Part shown: positions 6,536 through 16,492 of the stretch, one piece after another
Layout: each line of letters begins with the position of its first letter
How positions within the stretch are numbered: the stretch's first letter is position 1
Source: Methylomonas aurea
GTDB taxonomy: Bacteria; Pseudomonadota; Gammaproteobacteria; Methylococcales; Methylomonadaceae
NCBI RefSeq assembly: GCF_024505045.1
Contig: NZ_JANIBM010000007.1
Coordinates: forward strand, 1-64,000
Direction: 5' to 3'
DNA: 64,000 nt
Notes under the pieces: model-generated
Told to the model about the DNA's origin: nothing
The model's database searches: none
Seen by the model: only the letters and a program-made list of their open reading frames with translations
Made by a program: the position numbers and the translations under genes

Positions 6536-9500
6536 TCAAACGCCCCGTTTCTCGGCCAATTCCTGCAAGATTTGCTCGAGCAAGCCGGCGAGTTCCGTTG
6601 CCAGTACCGCCGCGCCGGCATTGCCGTCTTTGGCCGCCGATTCGGTTTGCTGCGCCAGTTGCAACAAGCCCTGTGCCTGGAAAATACCGGCAAAGGCCTT
6701 CAGGTTATGGGCGGCAAACTTGATCGCCGCCAGATCGTCCTGAGCCGCGGCCAGCCGCAATTTTTCCAGCATCTGCTGCTGGCTGCCGTCCAAAGCGTTG
6801 ACGATGATCTTGTCGACAAACGCCTGGCGGCCGTCGAAACGTTCCAGCATCGCTTGCCAATCGATCAGGCTGGAACTCGGCGGCGACTTGTCGCCGGTTT
6901 GTATAGGCGGCAGCGCCGGTACGGCCGCCGCCGGTACCGCAGCGGGTGGCGCAACCCGGATCGGTACTGCCTTCAGAATAGCTTTGACCAAGGCATTTTC
7001 GTCGACCGGTTTGGTCACCCGGTCTTTCATGCCAGCCTCCAGGCAGCGTTTGCGTTCGTCTTCCATGGCATGGGCCGTCAGCCCGATCACCGGCAAATCC
7101 GGCGCGATTTCCGCCAACCGGCGCGCAGCCTGGTAACCGTCCATGACCGGCATCTGAATATCCATCAACACTAGATCGAAGGCTGCAACGCCCTGTTGCT
7201 GCAGCAAGTCCAGCGCCTGTTGACCGTTCTCGGCGAAAACCACTTCGGCGCCTTCGCTGTTCAAAATGTCGGCCAGCACCAAACGGTTCAATTCCACGTC
7301 TTCGGCAGCCAGAATCCGCATGCCGTGCAAGCGCAGGCCGCTCGCCGCCATTACCGCGTTGTCGCCGGCGTCGGGCTCGGCAGCCGGTAACGGCAGCGTC
7401 AATACGAAGGTGCTGCCGGCACCGTAGGCGCTCTGGACGTCGATGTCGCCGCCCATCAAGCGCGCCAGATTGCGGCTGATCGCCAAGCCCAGGCCGCTGC
7501 CGCCGAATTTGCGCGTGGTCGAGGTGTCGGCTTGTTCGAACGCGGTAAACAGACGCTGTACCTGTTCCTCGGTCATGCCGATACCGCTATCCATCACGGC
7601 AAAGCGCACATCGTCGCCGCGGCGGCCGATCTTGACTGCGACGTAACCGCGCTCGGTGAATTTGACGGCATTGGACAATAAATTCAGCAATATCTGTCGT
7701 AGGCGCAAGCCATCGCCAAGCACCCACTCCGGCAGTTCGCCTTCGAACTGCACCACCAGCGTCAACTGTTTTTCCCGCACCCGCAACTCCAGTAAATCGC
7801 GGACTTCACCGATCAAATCCGCCAGCTTGAACGGATGCGGGTCCAACTGCATCTTGCCGGATTCGATTTTGGAAAAATCCAGAATATCGTTCACCACGTT
7901 AAGCAAATGCTGGCCGGCCTCAAAGATTTTTGCCATGTTGGAGTTTTCGCTGCCGGCTTCGCGCAGGTTGATCTTGGCCAGACCGAGGATTGCATTCAAC
8001 GGCGTCCGAATTTCGTGGCTCATATTGGCCAGAAAATCGCTCTTGACCTGAGCCAAATGCTCGGCTTGCAAGCGCGCCTGCTCTTGAGCGGCCTGCACCG
8101 CCTTCTGCTCGCTGATGTCGCGGATCACGCCGATAAAGGTGCTGCCCTGGTCATCGATCAGCTCGCTGACCGTCAATTCCAGCGGAAAGGTGCTGCCGTC
8201 GATTCTGGCCCCTTCGAACTCGACGCACCGGTTCAATATCGTGTGGGTGCGATTAGCCATGTAATTGGCCAGATAACCGTCGTGGCGCGAGTGGTAGGGT
8301 TCCGGCATCAACCGTCTGACGTTGTTTCCTAACAACTCGTGCTCCTCGTAACCGAACAATTCGCAAACCGCATCGTTGACCAGCAGAATGCTACCGACAC
8401 TGTCGATCAACACCACGCCGTCGGCCATGGTGCGCAATATCGCCCGGTTGCGGGCCTCGCTCGCCACCAGTTCCAGTTTGGCCCGTTTGCGCTCGCTGAT
8501 GTCGCGCACGGTAGCCTGCACCAAATTTTCGCGGCCGGCGGCAATGCAGCTTAATTGCACTTCGGCAAAAAACAGTTCGCCGCCTACCCGCTGGTGCTGC
8601 CACTCGAAATGATGGGCGCCGTCGCGCAACGCCGCCTCGATATGGCGGGCCGCCGCCTCGGCCGACGATTCGCCGTTCGGCTGGTACTCCGGCGACAGCA
8701 AAACCGGCGACAAACTCAGCAAGTGCGCGAGGTCGCGGCAGCCGAACAATTTGACCGCGGCCGGATTGGCCGATAAAAAGCCGCGTTCCGGGCTCAGGGT
8801 CATGATGGCGTCCAACGAAAATTCAAACAAGGCGCGGAAGCGTTGCTCGCTGTCCCGCAACGTGGCGGCGGACTGTTTCTCCAGCGAAATATCGCGGATG
8901 AAGGCATTGAACTCGGTGGTATCCGCCAATTTAATCGGGGTGATCGCCAATTCCACCGGAAATTCTTCGCCGCTACGGCGCACGGCGGCGACTTCGATAC
9001 GGCGGTTCAACGCCTTGCCCTCACCGCTTTCCAGAAAGATTTGCAAGCCTTGCAAGTGGGCGCCGCGCAACCGCTGCGGGATAATCGTTTCGTGCAGCAT
9101 GCGGCCCAACACCTCGTCGGCCCGCCAACCAAATATGGCCTCGGCCTGGCGGTTCCAGCCACTGATTTCGCCGCGGCCGTTCATTTGCACGACGGCATCC
9201 AGCGCGGTATTGACGATGCTGCGCAAACGGATTTCATCCTGTTTGCGTCCGGCCAGCAGCGCGGCAAAGCCGTCGGCCATGCGGTTGAAATAGGCTGCCA
9301 CCCGGCCGATTTCGTCGCCGGAATCCTGCGCCAGCCGCTGCTGCAAATCGCCCTCGGCAAAGGCCTTGGCCGCTTTCGCCAAACCGGCGATGCTGGCGCT
9401 GAGCGACAAATGGGCGCCAATCGAGAAATAGGCGATCAACACCAACAGAAAGCCCGGAATGCCGACGCTGACACCCAGCGTAGTCCGCATCTCGCCAATC

Positions 9501-10432
9501 CGGTTGCGGATCAAACGCTCGGCTTCGGGCAAAAACCCGGTGTAAATCCGCTCGAACACGCTATCCATCGCCAACGTCGTAGCGGAAAAAAAATATTCGG
9601 GATCGACCGTAAACCGTTCCTGCAGCAGGTCGTCTATCACCTGACCGGTCAGCAGATCGGCAGCGTCGCGTATGTGCGCCAGTGCCGCCGCCATCAACGG
9701 GTGGGAGTCCGGGTTGTAGCGTAAAAAGTCTTTCGCGATATGATCCAGCTTGACGATATCATCTGTGATCCGGCTTTTCAGCACCGCCAATTCCAGCTTC
9801 TGCGCGGGGTCTATGCGTTTTGCTGCCAATATGCCGACGCCCATGCCGCGTAAGCGGCCGACGTCCTCCAGGACTTTGGGGAGTTGCTCCACCACCACCA
9901 CGTTTAAATGGTAGGAATCCAGGTTCGATTCGGTGACCAAGCGACTTTCGTCGCTGATAACACCCGCCAGATCCAACAAGCCTGCCGTTAACCCGCTGTG
10001 CAATTCGTAGGTGCGTTGCCAGCCAAGCTCGGTCTGTTGCTGCAACAACTGCGACCAGTCGGCTTGCAGGCTGTGGACGATAGACGCGGGCAGCGAGCCG
10101 GCAGACATAGCGGTCGCCAATTCGCCGATCGCGACCGTTACCTGTGCCCTTACCGAGTCGCGGCGCGCCCGCAACGCTTCCGAGCCGCCGACCAATCCGG
10201 CCGACAGGCCGCGATGCTGCTGGACCAACTGGAATACCCTTGTCACCCGGGCAATCTGGCCAAGACCGACCAGTTCCCGTTGCGAATTGGTCAGCGAACG
10301 GTTCAGCTCTTGGTACAGATTAAAAAATACCGCCAGTACCGCCAACAGCGACAATATTCCGATCACGGCGAATTTCTTGCTGAAACTCAAGCGGTTCATC
10401 AGCGCCACGGCCGGCATAAACAAGGCTTTCAT
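6536..10432 (-). CDS. Hybrid sensor histidine kinase (NIT-like sensor, HAMP, 3xPAS, HisKA, HATPase, REC, HPt)
   Basis: This is a membrane hybrid kinase of 1298 residues from ATG 10432, which has GGGAG 7 nt upstream; an in-frame ATG at 10504 overlaps the previous gene. Order: TM1 (~20-40); periplasmic region with [17 protein letters not shown], typical of nitrate/nitrite-sensing NIT domains; TM2 (~330); HAMP; PAS at ~405, ~530 and ~660; HisKA with the phospho-His in [10 protein letters not shown] (~803); HATPase ([16 protein letters not shown]); receiver with phospho-Asp in [13 protein letters not shown] (~1090); HPt with [10 protein letters not shown] (~1240). All phosphorelay residues are present. 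It forms an operon with the response regulator directly upstream. The nitrate link is inferred from the domain type only. Confidence 0.92.
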   Translation of the reverse strand: MKALFMPAVALMNRLSFSKKFAVIGILSLLAVLAVFFNLYQELNRSLTNSQRELVGLGQIARVTRVFQLVQQHRGLSAGLVGGSEALRARRDSVRAQVTVAIGELATAMSAGSLPASIVHSLQADWSQLLQQQTELGWQRTYELHSGLTAGLLDLAGVISDESRLVTESNLDSYHLNVVVVEQLPKVLEDVGRLRGMGVGILAAKRIDPAQKLELAVLKSRITDDIVKLDHIAKDFLRYNPDSHPLMAAALAHIRDAADLLTGQVIDDLLQERFTVDPEYFFSATTLAMDSVFERIYTGFLPEAERLIRNRIGEMRTTLGVSVGIPGFLLVLIAYFSIGAHLSLSASIAGLAKAAKAFAEGDLQQRLAQDSGDEIGRVAAYFNRMADGFAALLAGRKQDEIRLRSIVNTALDAVVQMNGRGEISGWNRQAEAIFGWRADEVLGRMLHETIIPQRLRGAHLQGLQIFLESGEGKALNRRIEVAAVRRSGEEFPVELAITPIKLADTTEFNAFIRDISLEKQSAATLRDSEQRFRALFEFSLDAIMTLSPERGFLSANPAAVKLFGCRDLAHLLSLSPVLLSPEYQPNGESSAEAAARHIEAALRDGAHHFEWQHQRVGGELFFAEVQLSCIAAGRENLVQATVRDISERKRAKLELVASEARNRAILRTMADGVVLIDSVGSILLVNDAVCELFGYEEHELLGNNVRRLMPEPYHSRHDGYLANYMANRTHTILNRCVEFEGARIDGSTFPLELTVSELIDDQGSTFIGVIRDISEQKAVQAAQEQARLQAEHLAQVKSDFLANMSHEIRTPLNAILGLAKINLREAGSENSNMAKIFEAGQHLLNVVNDILDFSKIESGKMQLDPHPFKLADLIGEVRDLLELRVREKQLTLVVQFEGELPEWVLGDGLRLRQILLNLLSNAVKFTERGYVAVKIGRRGDDVRFAVMDSGIGMTEEQVQRLFTAFEQADTSTTRKFGGSGLGLAISRNLARLMGGDIDVQSAYGAGSTFVLTLPLPAAEPDAGDNAVMAASGLRLHGMRILAAEDVELNRLVLADILNSEGAEVVFAENGQQALDLLQQQGVAAFDLVLMDIQMPVMDGYQAARRLAEIAPDLPVIGLTAHAMEDERKRCLEAGMKDRVTKPVDENALVKAILKAVPIRVAPPAAVPAAAVPALPPIQTGDKSPPSSSLIDWQAMLERFDGRQAFVDKIIVNALDGSQQQMLEKLRLAAAQDDLAAIKFAAHNLKAFAGIFQAQGLLQLAQQTESAAKDGNAGAAVLATELAGLLEQILQELAEKRGV

Positions 10433-10463
10433 CGCGCGCTCCCAGACATTGCCGGTGCCGCGG

Positions 10464-11612
10464 TCATGTCGGTCCGGCATCTTCGCCGCCGGCCAACAGC
10501 GCATGCTGCTTTTCCAGAATCTGGTGCAGACGTAGCGCCAACTGGTTGTCCTTGTCGAACAACTGATCCAACTGCGTGGTCAACTCGTCGACGTAACCAT
10601 GGAGTAAAAACTCTTGGCTGTCGGTCAAGCCCAAATGCACGAACGCATTCTCCATATTGCTGCGGTGCTGTTCGGACAAGTTGACCAATTGCACGTGATT
10701 GGCCTGCTGGTTGCGTTCGATTTCGCTCAATAAGGCATTCAGTTCGCGAATACTCTCCAGCCTGACCTTGGTCTGCAATTGGCGCTGCTGCTCGCTGACC
10801 ATCGCTTCCATCCGGGCGCTGGCGCCTTCCACCAGAATCGCCAGATGGTCGCGCAAACGGCCTATCGCATCCGGGTCGTTGACATCCAGGCCGGTCACCA
10901 ACAACGTGACATGCGGAAAATTCAAAACCAAGCGGTCTCCGGCCTGGTAAATCCGGCCCAGTTTCGTCACGTAGGTCAGAATCGACCGCTCCAACGCAGA
11001 ACAAACCGGCTCCGGGCCGAAGTCGTGTTCGCCGAAAGCGTCGGCCAATTTGACCAGGCCGCTAGCGCCGTATTGCGGCAGCGTGTCAATGATCAAACTG
11101 CCCAATTGTTCCGGCGTCCGACACTGAAACGACGTGCGCAGAAAATGCAGGATCGCACCGGTCTCGCCCAAGCTGGACATGGCCGTGAACGCCGTTTGCC
11201 GGGCGTAATCGAGCTGGCTGCGCAAATTACGTTTTTGTTGTTCGGTCTCGATCGCCAATTCGACCTTGCGCAGCAAGACTTCCTTTTTGGCGTTTTTCGG
11301 AATGAAATCGTTGCCGCCGGCGTCGAATGCGGTCAACAGTATTTCCAGGTCATCGTGGGCCGACACGAACATGACCTGGACCTCGTCGTTGCCCGCGGCG
11401 CGAATCTGCCGGCAAACTTCGATACCGCTCTGCCCCGGCATTTCGATATCCAACAGGATCAGATTCGGTTGTAAATCCAATGCGGCCAGACAGTCGGCGC
11501 CGTTGGCAAACTCGTGAATCTGGTAATTATGGCCCTGCAACTGATCGACGATAACCAGCCGCAACAAGGCATCGTCATCCACTACAAAAATACAGAAGGG
11601 TTTTTCGGACAT
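10464..11612 (-). CDS. Response regulator with long coiled-coil C-terminal region
   Basis: A 382-residue protein from ATG 11612 (MSEKPFCIF). The N-terminal receiver domain has the acidic pair VVDDD, phospho-Asp in LILLDIEMPGQSG, SAHDD and the conserved Lys in FIPKNAKKE. The remaining ~260 residues contain no DNA-binding or GGDEF motif. They look like a mixed domain, with YVTKLGRIYQAGDRLVLNF resembling a heme-free sensor fold, followed by a predicted coiled coil (LESIRELNALLSEIERNQQ onward). The gene ends 31 bp before the kinase start, so the two are co-transcribed. It probably exchanges phosphate with the kinase; the output is unknown. Confidence 0.85.
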   Translation of the reverse strand: MSEKPFCIFVVDDDALLRLVIVDQLQGHNYQIHEFANGADCLAALDLQPNLILLDIEMPGQSGIEVCRQIRAAGNDEVQVMFVSAHDDLEILLTAFDAGGNDFIPKNAKKEVLLRKVELAIETEQQKRNLRSQLDYARQTAFTAMSSLGETGAILHFLRTSFQCRTPEQLGSLIIDTLPQYGASGLVKLADAFGEHDFGPEPVCSALERSILTYVTKLGRIYQAGDRLVLNFPHVTLLVTGLDVNDPDAIGRLRDHLAILVEGASARMEAMVSEQQRQLQTKVRLESIRELNALLSEIERNQQANHVQLVNLSEQHRSNMENAFVHLGLTDSQEFLLHGYVDELTTQLDQLFDKDNQLALRLHQILEKQHALLAGGEDAGPT

Positions 11613-11993
11613 GCTAATTCCTTGGCTAGCGTAGAAAAGTGGCGTATTTGCCAACAAGCTTAGCGAATTTCGGCAAACTCACTAGGCCCCCGGCCGGCCG
11701 GCGAGCCGGGCGCGGCGCGCGACTATAACCGCTAGGGGCAGGCGCCACCTGCCAGGATTCGGAAAATGTGATCGTGCCGGCCGACAACGGCCTAAATTTG
11801 CCGCCACCGCCGCAGACCCGTCGGTTGTGCCCCGTTCCGCTTTACGCCTGAACCAGTGCACGGCCGAGATCGGAATCGAATCGGACGAAGGCAAATTCGG
11901 CCCCGAACCAATGCCGCCAATAAATCCGAACGCACGCTCGCCAGCTCCGGCCTTTTCTGCTTCAATAACCGTTTTTCCTAATATGCTGAATTC
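11613..11993. other. Intergenic region between divergent operons
   Basis: This 381-bp space separates the minus-strand response regulator from the plus-strand YeeE gene. It should hold both promoters; a TAATATG motif at ~11979 could be the -10 for yeeE. No repeat, terminator or RNA structure stood out. Confidence 0.5.
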
Positions 11994-12410
11994 ATGGACT
12001 ACCCATCCGCTCTGGCCGCCATCGTCGGCGGCAGCCTGATCGGCGCTTCCGCCGCACTACTGCTATTCAGTTACAAACACACCGCCGGCATTTCCGGAAT
12101 CGCCGCCGGCCTGTTGCCGCCTTGGCCGGCAGGCAACGCCTGGCGCGTCTGGTTTCTGGCGGGACTGATCGCCAGCGCCCCGCTAGCGAAGCTGGCCGGC
12201 GCCGATCCGGTACCTGAACTACAGGCTTCGCCGGCGCTACTGGCACTGGCCGGTTTGCTGGTCGGCTACGGTTCCCGCCTCGGCGGCGGATGCACCAGCG
12301 GCCACGGCGTTTGCGGAATCGCCCGGCTGTCGCCGCGCTCTCTCGTCGCCACACTGACTTTCATGCTCAGCGCCGGCATCACGGTATTTCTGATCCGCCA
12401 TTGGCTTTGA
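11994..12410 (+). CDS. YeeE/YedE family membrane protein, first half
   Basis: A 138-residue integral membrane protein with about four transmembrane helices. It carries the signature GGGCTSGHGVCG (residues ~98-109), the cysteine motif of YeeE/YedE (TsuA-type) thiosulfate/sulfur-compound transporters. The family often occurs as two half-size genes, and the second half follows 17 bp downstream. Members are thought to move reduced sulfur species across the inner membrane. The nearby CysB-like regulator fits a sulfur theme, though it is 6 kb away. There is no strong ribosome site before ATG 11994. Confidence 0.9.
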   Translation: MDYPSALAAIVGGSLIGASAALLLFSYKHTAGISGIAAGLLPPWPAGNAWRVWFLAGLIASAPLAKLAGADPVPELQASPALLALAGLLVGYGSRLGGGCTSGHGVCGIARLSPRSLVATLTFMLSAGITVFLIRHWL

Positions 12411-12427
12411 TCGAGAGGACAAACATC

Positions 12428-12844
12428 ATGAAACACGGATTGATTATCTTCTGCTACGGCCTGCTGTTCGGCCTCGGCCTGGTGATTGCCGGTATGAGTA
12501 ACCCGGCCAAAGTGGTGGCCTTTCTGGACGTGGCCGGCGCCTGGGACCCGAGCCTGGCTCTGGTCATGGCCAGCGCACTGGCGACCTTGGGCGGCGCCCG
12601 GCATTGGCTGCACCGCAATACCGATGCCGCCGACCGCGAACAAGATAGCTGCCCGACGCCAGCTAATATCGACGCCCGGCTGATTGGCGGCGCGGCGATC
12701 TTCGGCGTCGGCTGGGGAATCTCCGGCTTTTGCCCGGGCCCGGCGCTGGTGGGTTTGAGCGCCGGGCTGGCCGGAAATTATGCGTTTGTCGGCGCGATGC
12801 TTGCCGGCTTCTACCTGTTCAAACGCCTACACCGCAATCTTTGA
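12428..12844 (+). CDS. DUF6691/YeeE-YedE family membrane protein, second half
   Basis: 138 residues, about four transmembrane helices, with GISGFCPGPALVGL near residue 100, the second conserved Cys motif of the YeeE/YedE fold. It starts at ATG 12428 behind GAGAGGAC and is clearly co-transcribed with the preceding half. Together the two should form one complete sulfur-compound channel. In other bacteria such pairs (PmpA/PmpB-like) accompany persulfide-handling enzymes, none of which is visible here. Confidence 0.9.
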   Translation: MKHGLIIFCYGLLFGLGLVIAGMSNPAKVVAFLDVAGAWDPSLALVMASALATLGGARHWLHRNTDAADREQDSCPTPANIDARLIGGAAIFGVGWGISGFCPGPALVGLSAGLAGNYAFVGAMLAGFYLFKRLHRNL

Positions 12845-13151
12845 CCCCAACCTACCGGCCGGTGCAAAAGGCTCCGGTCCAGCCAAGTTTTTTGTTGGCT
12901 TTGCCACAAAATCCAAGGCCCATCCGCGTAGTGCTTTTTTAGGGAAAACCGCCACCACTGTTACCCAGCCTGGTTATTCCGGGCTGGCATAGAATCTTCC
13001 CGTATTTATCCGGTAATTGCCACTTCCTGGAACCAAACTTGCTAGTTGCTTAGTTAACCCCCTTTTTCCGGGAGAGCTTGGCTGAGCCATCCCGCTATTC
13101 TCCGGAGAAGGATGCGCTTCGATTTTTACGACAAGTTCCAGGAGAAATGAG
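12845..13151. other. Intergenic region with small hairpins
   Basis: The region holds several short hairpins (GCCAA-loop-TTGGC near 12878, CCCAGCC-loop-GGCTGG near 12965-12988). It also contains the promoter and the AGGAG ribosome site (13138-13143) of the next gene. None of the hairpins has a clean U-tract, and no known riboswitch consensus was recognised. Confidence 0.4.
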
Positions 13152-13568
13152 ATGAGTATATTGATTGCCTCGATGACGCCGGATCGGGCATTGGAGGACA
13201 GTGCGATCAGCCGCGCTATTACCAAAACAGCAATCGCATTGGCCGGCTATCGGCAACTGCCGGTGCAACAACGCCTGCCGTTAGTCGATATCGTGTTCAT
13301 GCTGCCCGGCAGCCAGGAACGGGCGCAGTTTACCGGTTTGCGTATCCGCGGCTTCGATCCGACGGCGCAAAGCCTGCAGTTCGAAGCGGCGGTGCCGGAC
13401 AAGATGATAGGCTCGGCCCATGCCGAGCGTTACCTGATTGCTGTGATGCAGGACGCGATCGATGCCGGAGCGGAATTCTTCCGCGATCGGCAAATCTTGT
13501 TCGATCATGCAGAACATATGGCCTTGAGCGAAGCGCTGGCCGAAAAGCCGCGTTACGCCGTCAACTGA
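13152..13568 (+). CDS. Conserved-looking hypothetical protein, 138 aa
   Basis: It starts at ATG 13152 with a good AGGAG ribosome site, and codon use is like its neighbours, so it is probably a real gene. The protein has no signal peptide or membrane helix. It is a compact alpha/beta-looking sequence with LPLVDIVFMLPGSQERAQFTGLRIRGFD in its first half, which suggests a beta-rich core. I do not recognise the family. It converges with the metalloprotease gene downstream and stands alone. Confidence 0.6.
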   Translation: MSILIASMTPDRALEDSAISRAITKTAIALAGYRQLPVQQRLPLVDIVFMLPGSQERAQFTGLRIRGFDPTAQSLQFEAAVPDKMIGSAHAERYLIAVMQDAIDAGAEFFRDRQILFDHAEHMALSEALAEKPRYAVN

Positions 13569-13651
13569 AAACTAGGTCCGGCAGTCCGACGGCGGTGCAG
13601 GACGCAACGGATCGGGGACGGCCATAGCCGCCCCCGCCGAATACAAAGGCC

Positions 13652-15949
13652 TTACCAGGAAAAGCTGCCGCTAACCGAGCCGCTGCCATCGTAGAGATAG
13701 CCGGTTTTGAAGGCGCTGCTGACGCTGAAAGCGCAGCTACCCTTGGCTGTGCTGGCAAACAGCGGACTGGTGATGGTCGCCAGGCCGGTGGTGCCGGTAA
13801 AGCCGATTGCCGAAGTAGCAAGCTGGGTTTTGCTGGCGCCAGCCGTCAAATCGCCGCTCCAATAGCCGTAGATCGCGGCACCGGATACCGTCGCCTTCAG
13901 ATACTTCAACGTCACGCTCGCCACGCACTGGGCCTTGCCGCCGGCCAACGTCCGCCGCTGAATCCGGGTGGAAGCCACTTTCATGCTGGTGGTCACCGGG
14001 CTCTGTTGAGCCTGTAGATTGACGCTGGCGCTATTTTTCAAACCGCTGTTATCGGTCACGGTCAACGTCGCCGTGTAACTTCCCGGCGTGTTGTAACTGT
14101 GGCTGGCCGTTGCCGACCTGCTGACACCGCTACCGTCGCCAAAATTCCATTCGTAACCGACAATAGATCCGTCACGGTCGCTGGAACCGGAGCCGTTCAA
14201 TTCCACGTTCAACGGTGCGTAGCCTTGGGTCGGCAACGCACTGACCACGGCGGTCGGCGCTTGCGCCTCGACGGCTTTCGGATAACTGCCGCTAATCTGG
14301 TAACGGCCCAGGCTGCCGTAATCGCTGTAACCGCTGGCCAAATCGCCGAATCCGACGCCTTCGATCTGCAGGTAGTATTGGCCGGGATTCAACACCGCGC
14401 TGACGCTGGCCGCCAGGCTATCGGCCGGGCTGGCTTGCTGCACCGTCGCCCCTTTGCCGTCCAACAGTTTCAGTTGAATATCAAGATTTTGCGAGACCGG
14501 GTCCGGTGCGGCATTGAATTGCACCCCGCCACCGCCGGTATTGAAGGCGAACACGTCGACATCGCTGCTACGCTCGATGATGCCGCTCTGATTAACGGCA
14601 CTGGAGTCGCCGGCAATCGGCCCGGCGCCGGCCGTGTTATTGGCGTAATCGTCGACCCTCAATGGCGTGCCGGCGGCATGAATGACCGAGATGTCGTCCT
14701 GCAGATTGTTGGCTCCGGGGTATTCGCCCTTGCTCCATTGTGTGACCGGTTTGTAATAGCCGACGCCCATGATCGGTCCCCAACCCGTAATTCCGCTGCC
14801 GTGCCCCGAGTAGTAGGAGGTCGAGGCATTGCCGTCGTGGTTAAGGTTCAAATTATGTCCCACTTCATGCGATATCGCTTCCGCGACGTATTTCGGAAAG
14901 CCGTTACCCAATTTATCCAGAAATACCCAGGCCGGCTGGTAACGATCCGGCTTACTGGCCGAATAGTAGGAATAAACGTTGACGTAAGCCACACCGCCGC
15001 AGGACTGGTTACACAGTTGCGGCATCGACCGGGTAATCACGGCCCGCGTACCGTAAAGTGCATCGTCGGCAGCAGTTCGGAACAACCGGTCCGAACTGGG
15101 TTCTTCAGTAGTCACGTCGACGTCGAACGGCGCGTAGTCTTCCGCCACCCGTTGCCAAATCAATTTTATGTTATTCAACTCGGTGCTGCTGAAGGCGGCC
15201 GGATTGCCGTCGATATCGTAGGCCGGCGCCGTCAAAGTCCCCGAGTTCCAGGCCGTAGCGCTCGCCACATGGCCGTTGAAATCCAGATAGATCACGCGAT
15301 TGGCGCCGGCTTTGCTGTGCAACGCAAACGCGTCGGTACTGGATGCGACGCTCATGCCGCCGCTGGCGGCATCGGCCGGCGCGGTGGCGGTGGCCTCCTG
15401 GCCGCCGGTGTCGCCTTGCGGTAACGAATCGATGTAGAGCAAACGGCCGCTCTCGTCGATCCAGGCGGTCGAATCGGTGGCTAAAATCTCGGCCAAGCGT
15501 TCGGCCGACATGTCGTAGGCTCGCGCAACCGCTTCCAGCTTGTCGCCCAGCGCGTCGATCGCCGCTCTACCGTTTTTCTTTTCGGAAAGGCTGATTTGCG
15601 GAAACGGGCTCTCATCGCCCTCGCCGGCTGCCGCCGAATCAGGCGTTGCCGCCAAGGCGGATTGCGCCAGCGTAATTGGGTTATCGGCGCCGGAATCGAT
15701 CAAACCGGAGACGTAAGCCTGCACCCGGCCATCCGGTAAAGCCTTCAGCACGTAGTTGTATCCGCCCAAGGCTTTTTCGGCGTCCTCCCTGGACGGGAAA
15801 TACAGCGGCTCGCCAGCCATGCCTGCCGCCGGACTGGGCATGGCCGTACTAAGATCGTCGCCGACGGCGAGTTTAGGTTCGGGTTCCGTCGCGCATCCGG
15901 CCAGCAAAGCCGTCAGCGCAAACGAGGTGAGGAATGGTTGCTTGTTCAT
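13652..15949 (-). CDS. Secreted lipoprotein metzincin-type metalloprotease with PKD domain
   Basis: A 765-residue protein. Its lipoprotein signal (LTALLAGC, Cys at 19) suggests anchoring at the outer membrane. An N-terminal propeptide-like region is followed by a catalytic domain around residues 210-430 with HEVGHNLNLNHDG (HExxHxxxxxHD zinc motif, ~360) and the downstream Met-turn candidate IMGVGYY. A pre-peptidase C-terminal-like segment (DVDVFAFNTGGGGVQFN ... QYYLQIEGVG) comes next. A PKD domain (~565-640, with YEWNFGDGS and SYTATLTVTDNSG) and an unassigned C-terminal ~110-residue beta domain close the protein. It probably degrades extracellular protein. No T2SS gene is adjacent; a GspE-like ATPase lies 37 kb away. 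Confidence 0.88.
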   Translation of the reverse strand: MNKQPFLTSFALTALLAGCATEPEPKLAVGDDLSTAMPSPAAGMAGEPLYFPSREDAEKALGGYNYVLKALPDGRVQAYVSGLIDSGADNPITLAQSALAATPDSAAAGEGDESPFPQISLSEKKNGRAAIDALGDKLEAVARAYDMSAERLAEILATDSTAWIDESGRLLYIDSLPQGDTGGQEATATAPADAASGGMSVASSTDAFALHSKAGANRVIYLDFNGHVASATAWNSGTLTAPAYDIDGNPAAFSSTELNNIKLIWQRVAEDYAPFDVDVTTEEPSSDRLFRTAADDALYGTRAVITRSMPQLCNQSCGGVAYVNVYSYYSASKPDRYQPAWVFLDKLGNGFPKYVAEAISHEVGHNLNLNHDGNASTSYYSGHGSGITGWGPIMGVGYYKPVTQWSKGEYPGANNLQDDISVIHAAGTPLRVDDYANNTAGAGPIAGDSSAVNQSGIIERSSDVDVFAFNTGGGGVQFNAAPDPVSQNLDIQLKLLDGKGATVQQASPADSLAASVSAVLNPGQYYLQIEGVGFGDLASGYSDYGSLGRYQISGSYPKAVEAQAPTAVVSALPTQGYAPLNVELNGSGSSDRDGSIVGYEWNFGDGSGVSRSATASHSYNTPGSYTATLTVTDNSGLKNSASVNLQAQQSPVTTSMKVASTRIQRRTLAGGKAQCVASVTLKYLKATVSGAAIYGYWSGDLTAGASKTQLATSAIGFTGTTGLATITSPLFASTAKGSCAFSVSSAFKTGYLYDGSGSVSGSFSW

Positions 15950-16492
15950 ATGCCGCTCCCGAGTTTGGATGAGTAGACCCCGACATTATAACTCCGTCAA
16001 CCGAGCTCTAGCGTTGGAATCGATAAATTCTGACGAATTGTAGGTGAATAAAACCGGATCGGAAGCGCAGCAGCCGAGAACAGGGGACGCAGAACCTTAG
16101 CCGGAAGGCCTTGACGGAAACCAAGTCGAGCGCCTGATGCGCTGTGTGCGGGCCTCCTGCGCCGCATAGCCGGCGGCAAACCTGATTGCGGTGGCGTTTT
16201 CGCCGGTATTTTCCGGATCAGGCTCCGGTCGATTTTCTGTGCGGGAAACGGGAATTGCCGCAAGCACGCCGGCCAGGAACGGCCGACCCCGACCTGACTT
16301 ATAGCCAGCGCCCCTCCCCCGACCGCTCTTATTAACCGGGTCCTTATGATGATCCTTGCTATACCGTTCGGGCTCAGCCCTTGGACTAGTTCGGCGTCCA
16401 AAGCGCTTTAAGGCGAACGGCTTGTCAAACACCGAATTAATAGCAATCGGTCCGAACTGCGAACGAAACCAGACGCGGCTGCACAACCCCCA
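15950..16492. other. Intergenic region, possible decayed interspersed repeat
   Basis: This 543-bp space lies between two minus-strand genes. Two overlapping minus-strand frames here have no recognisable domain and poor codon character. Around 16364-16418 there is a CCGTTCGGGCTCAG ... GGCGAACGG arrangement. It looks like a worn copy of the GAACGG/CCGTTC repeats found elsewhere in the window. Confidence 0.4.

Noticed and set aside
14099-15424. 441-aa plus-strand frame
   Set aside because: Antisense to the metzincin lipoprotein; no domain, composition typical of a shadow frame.
15997-16486. Two overlapping minus-strand frames in the protease/sulfotransferase gap
   Set aside because: No ribosome site, no domain, Arg/Pro-rich composition of non-coding GC-rich DNA.
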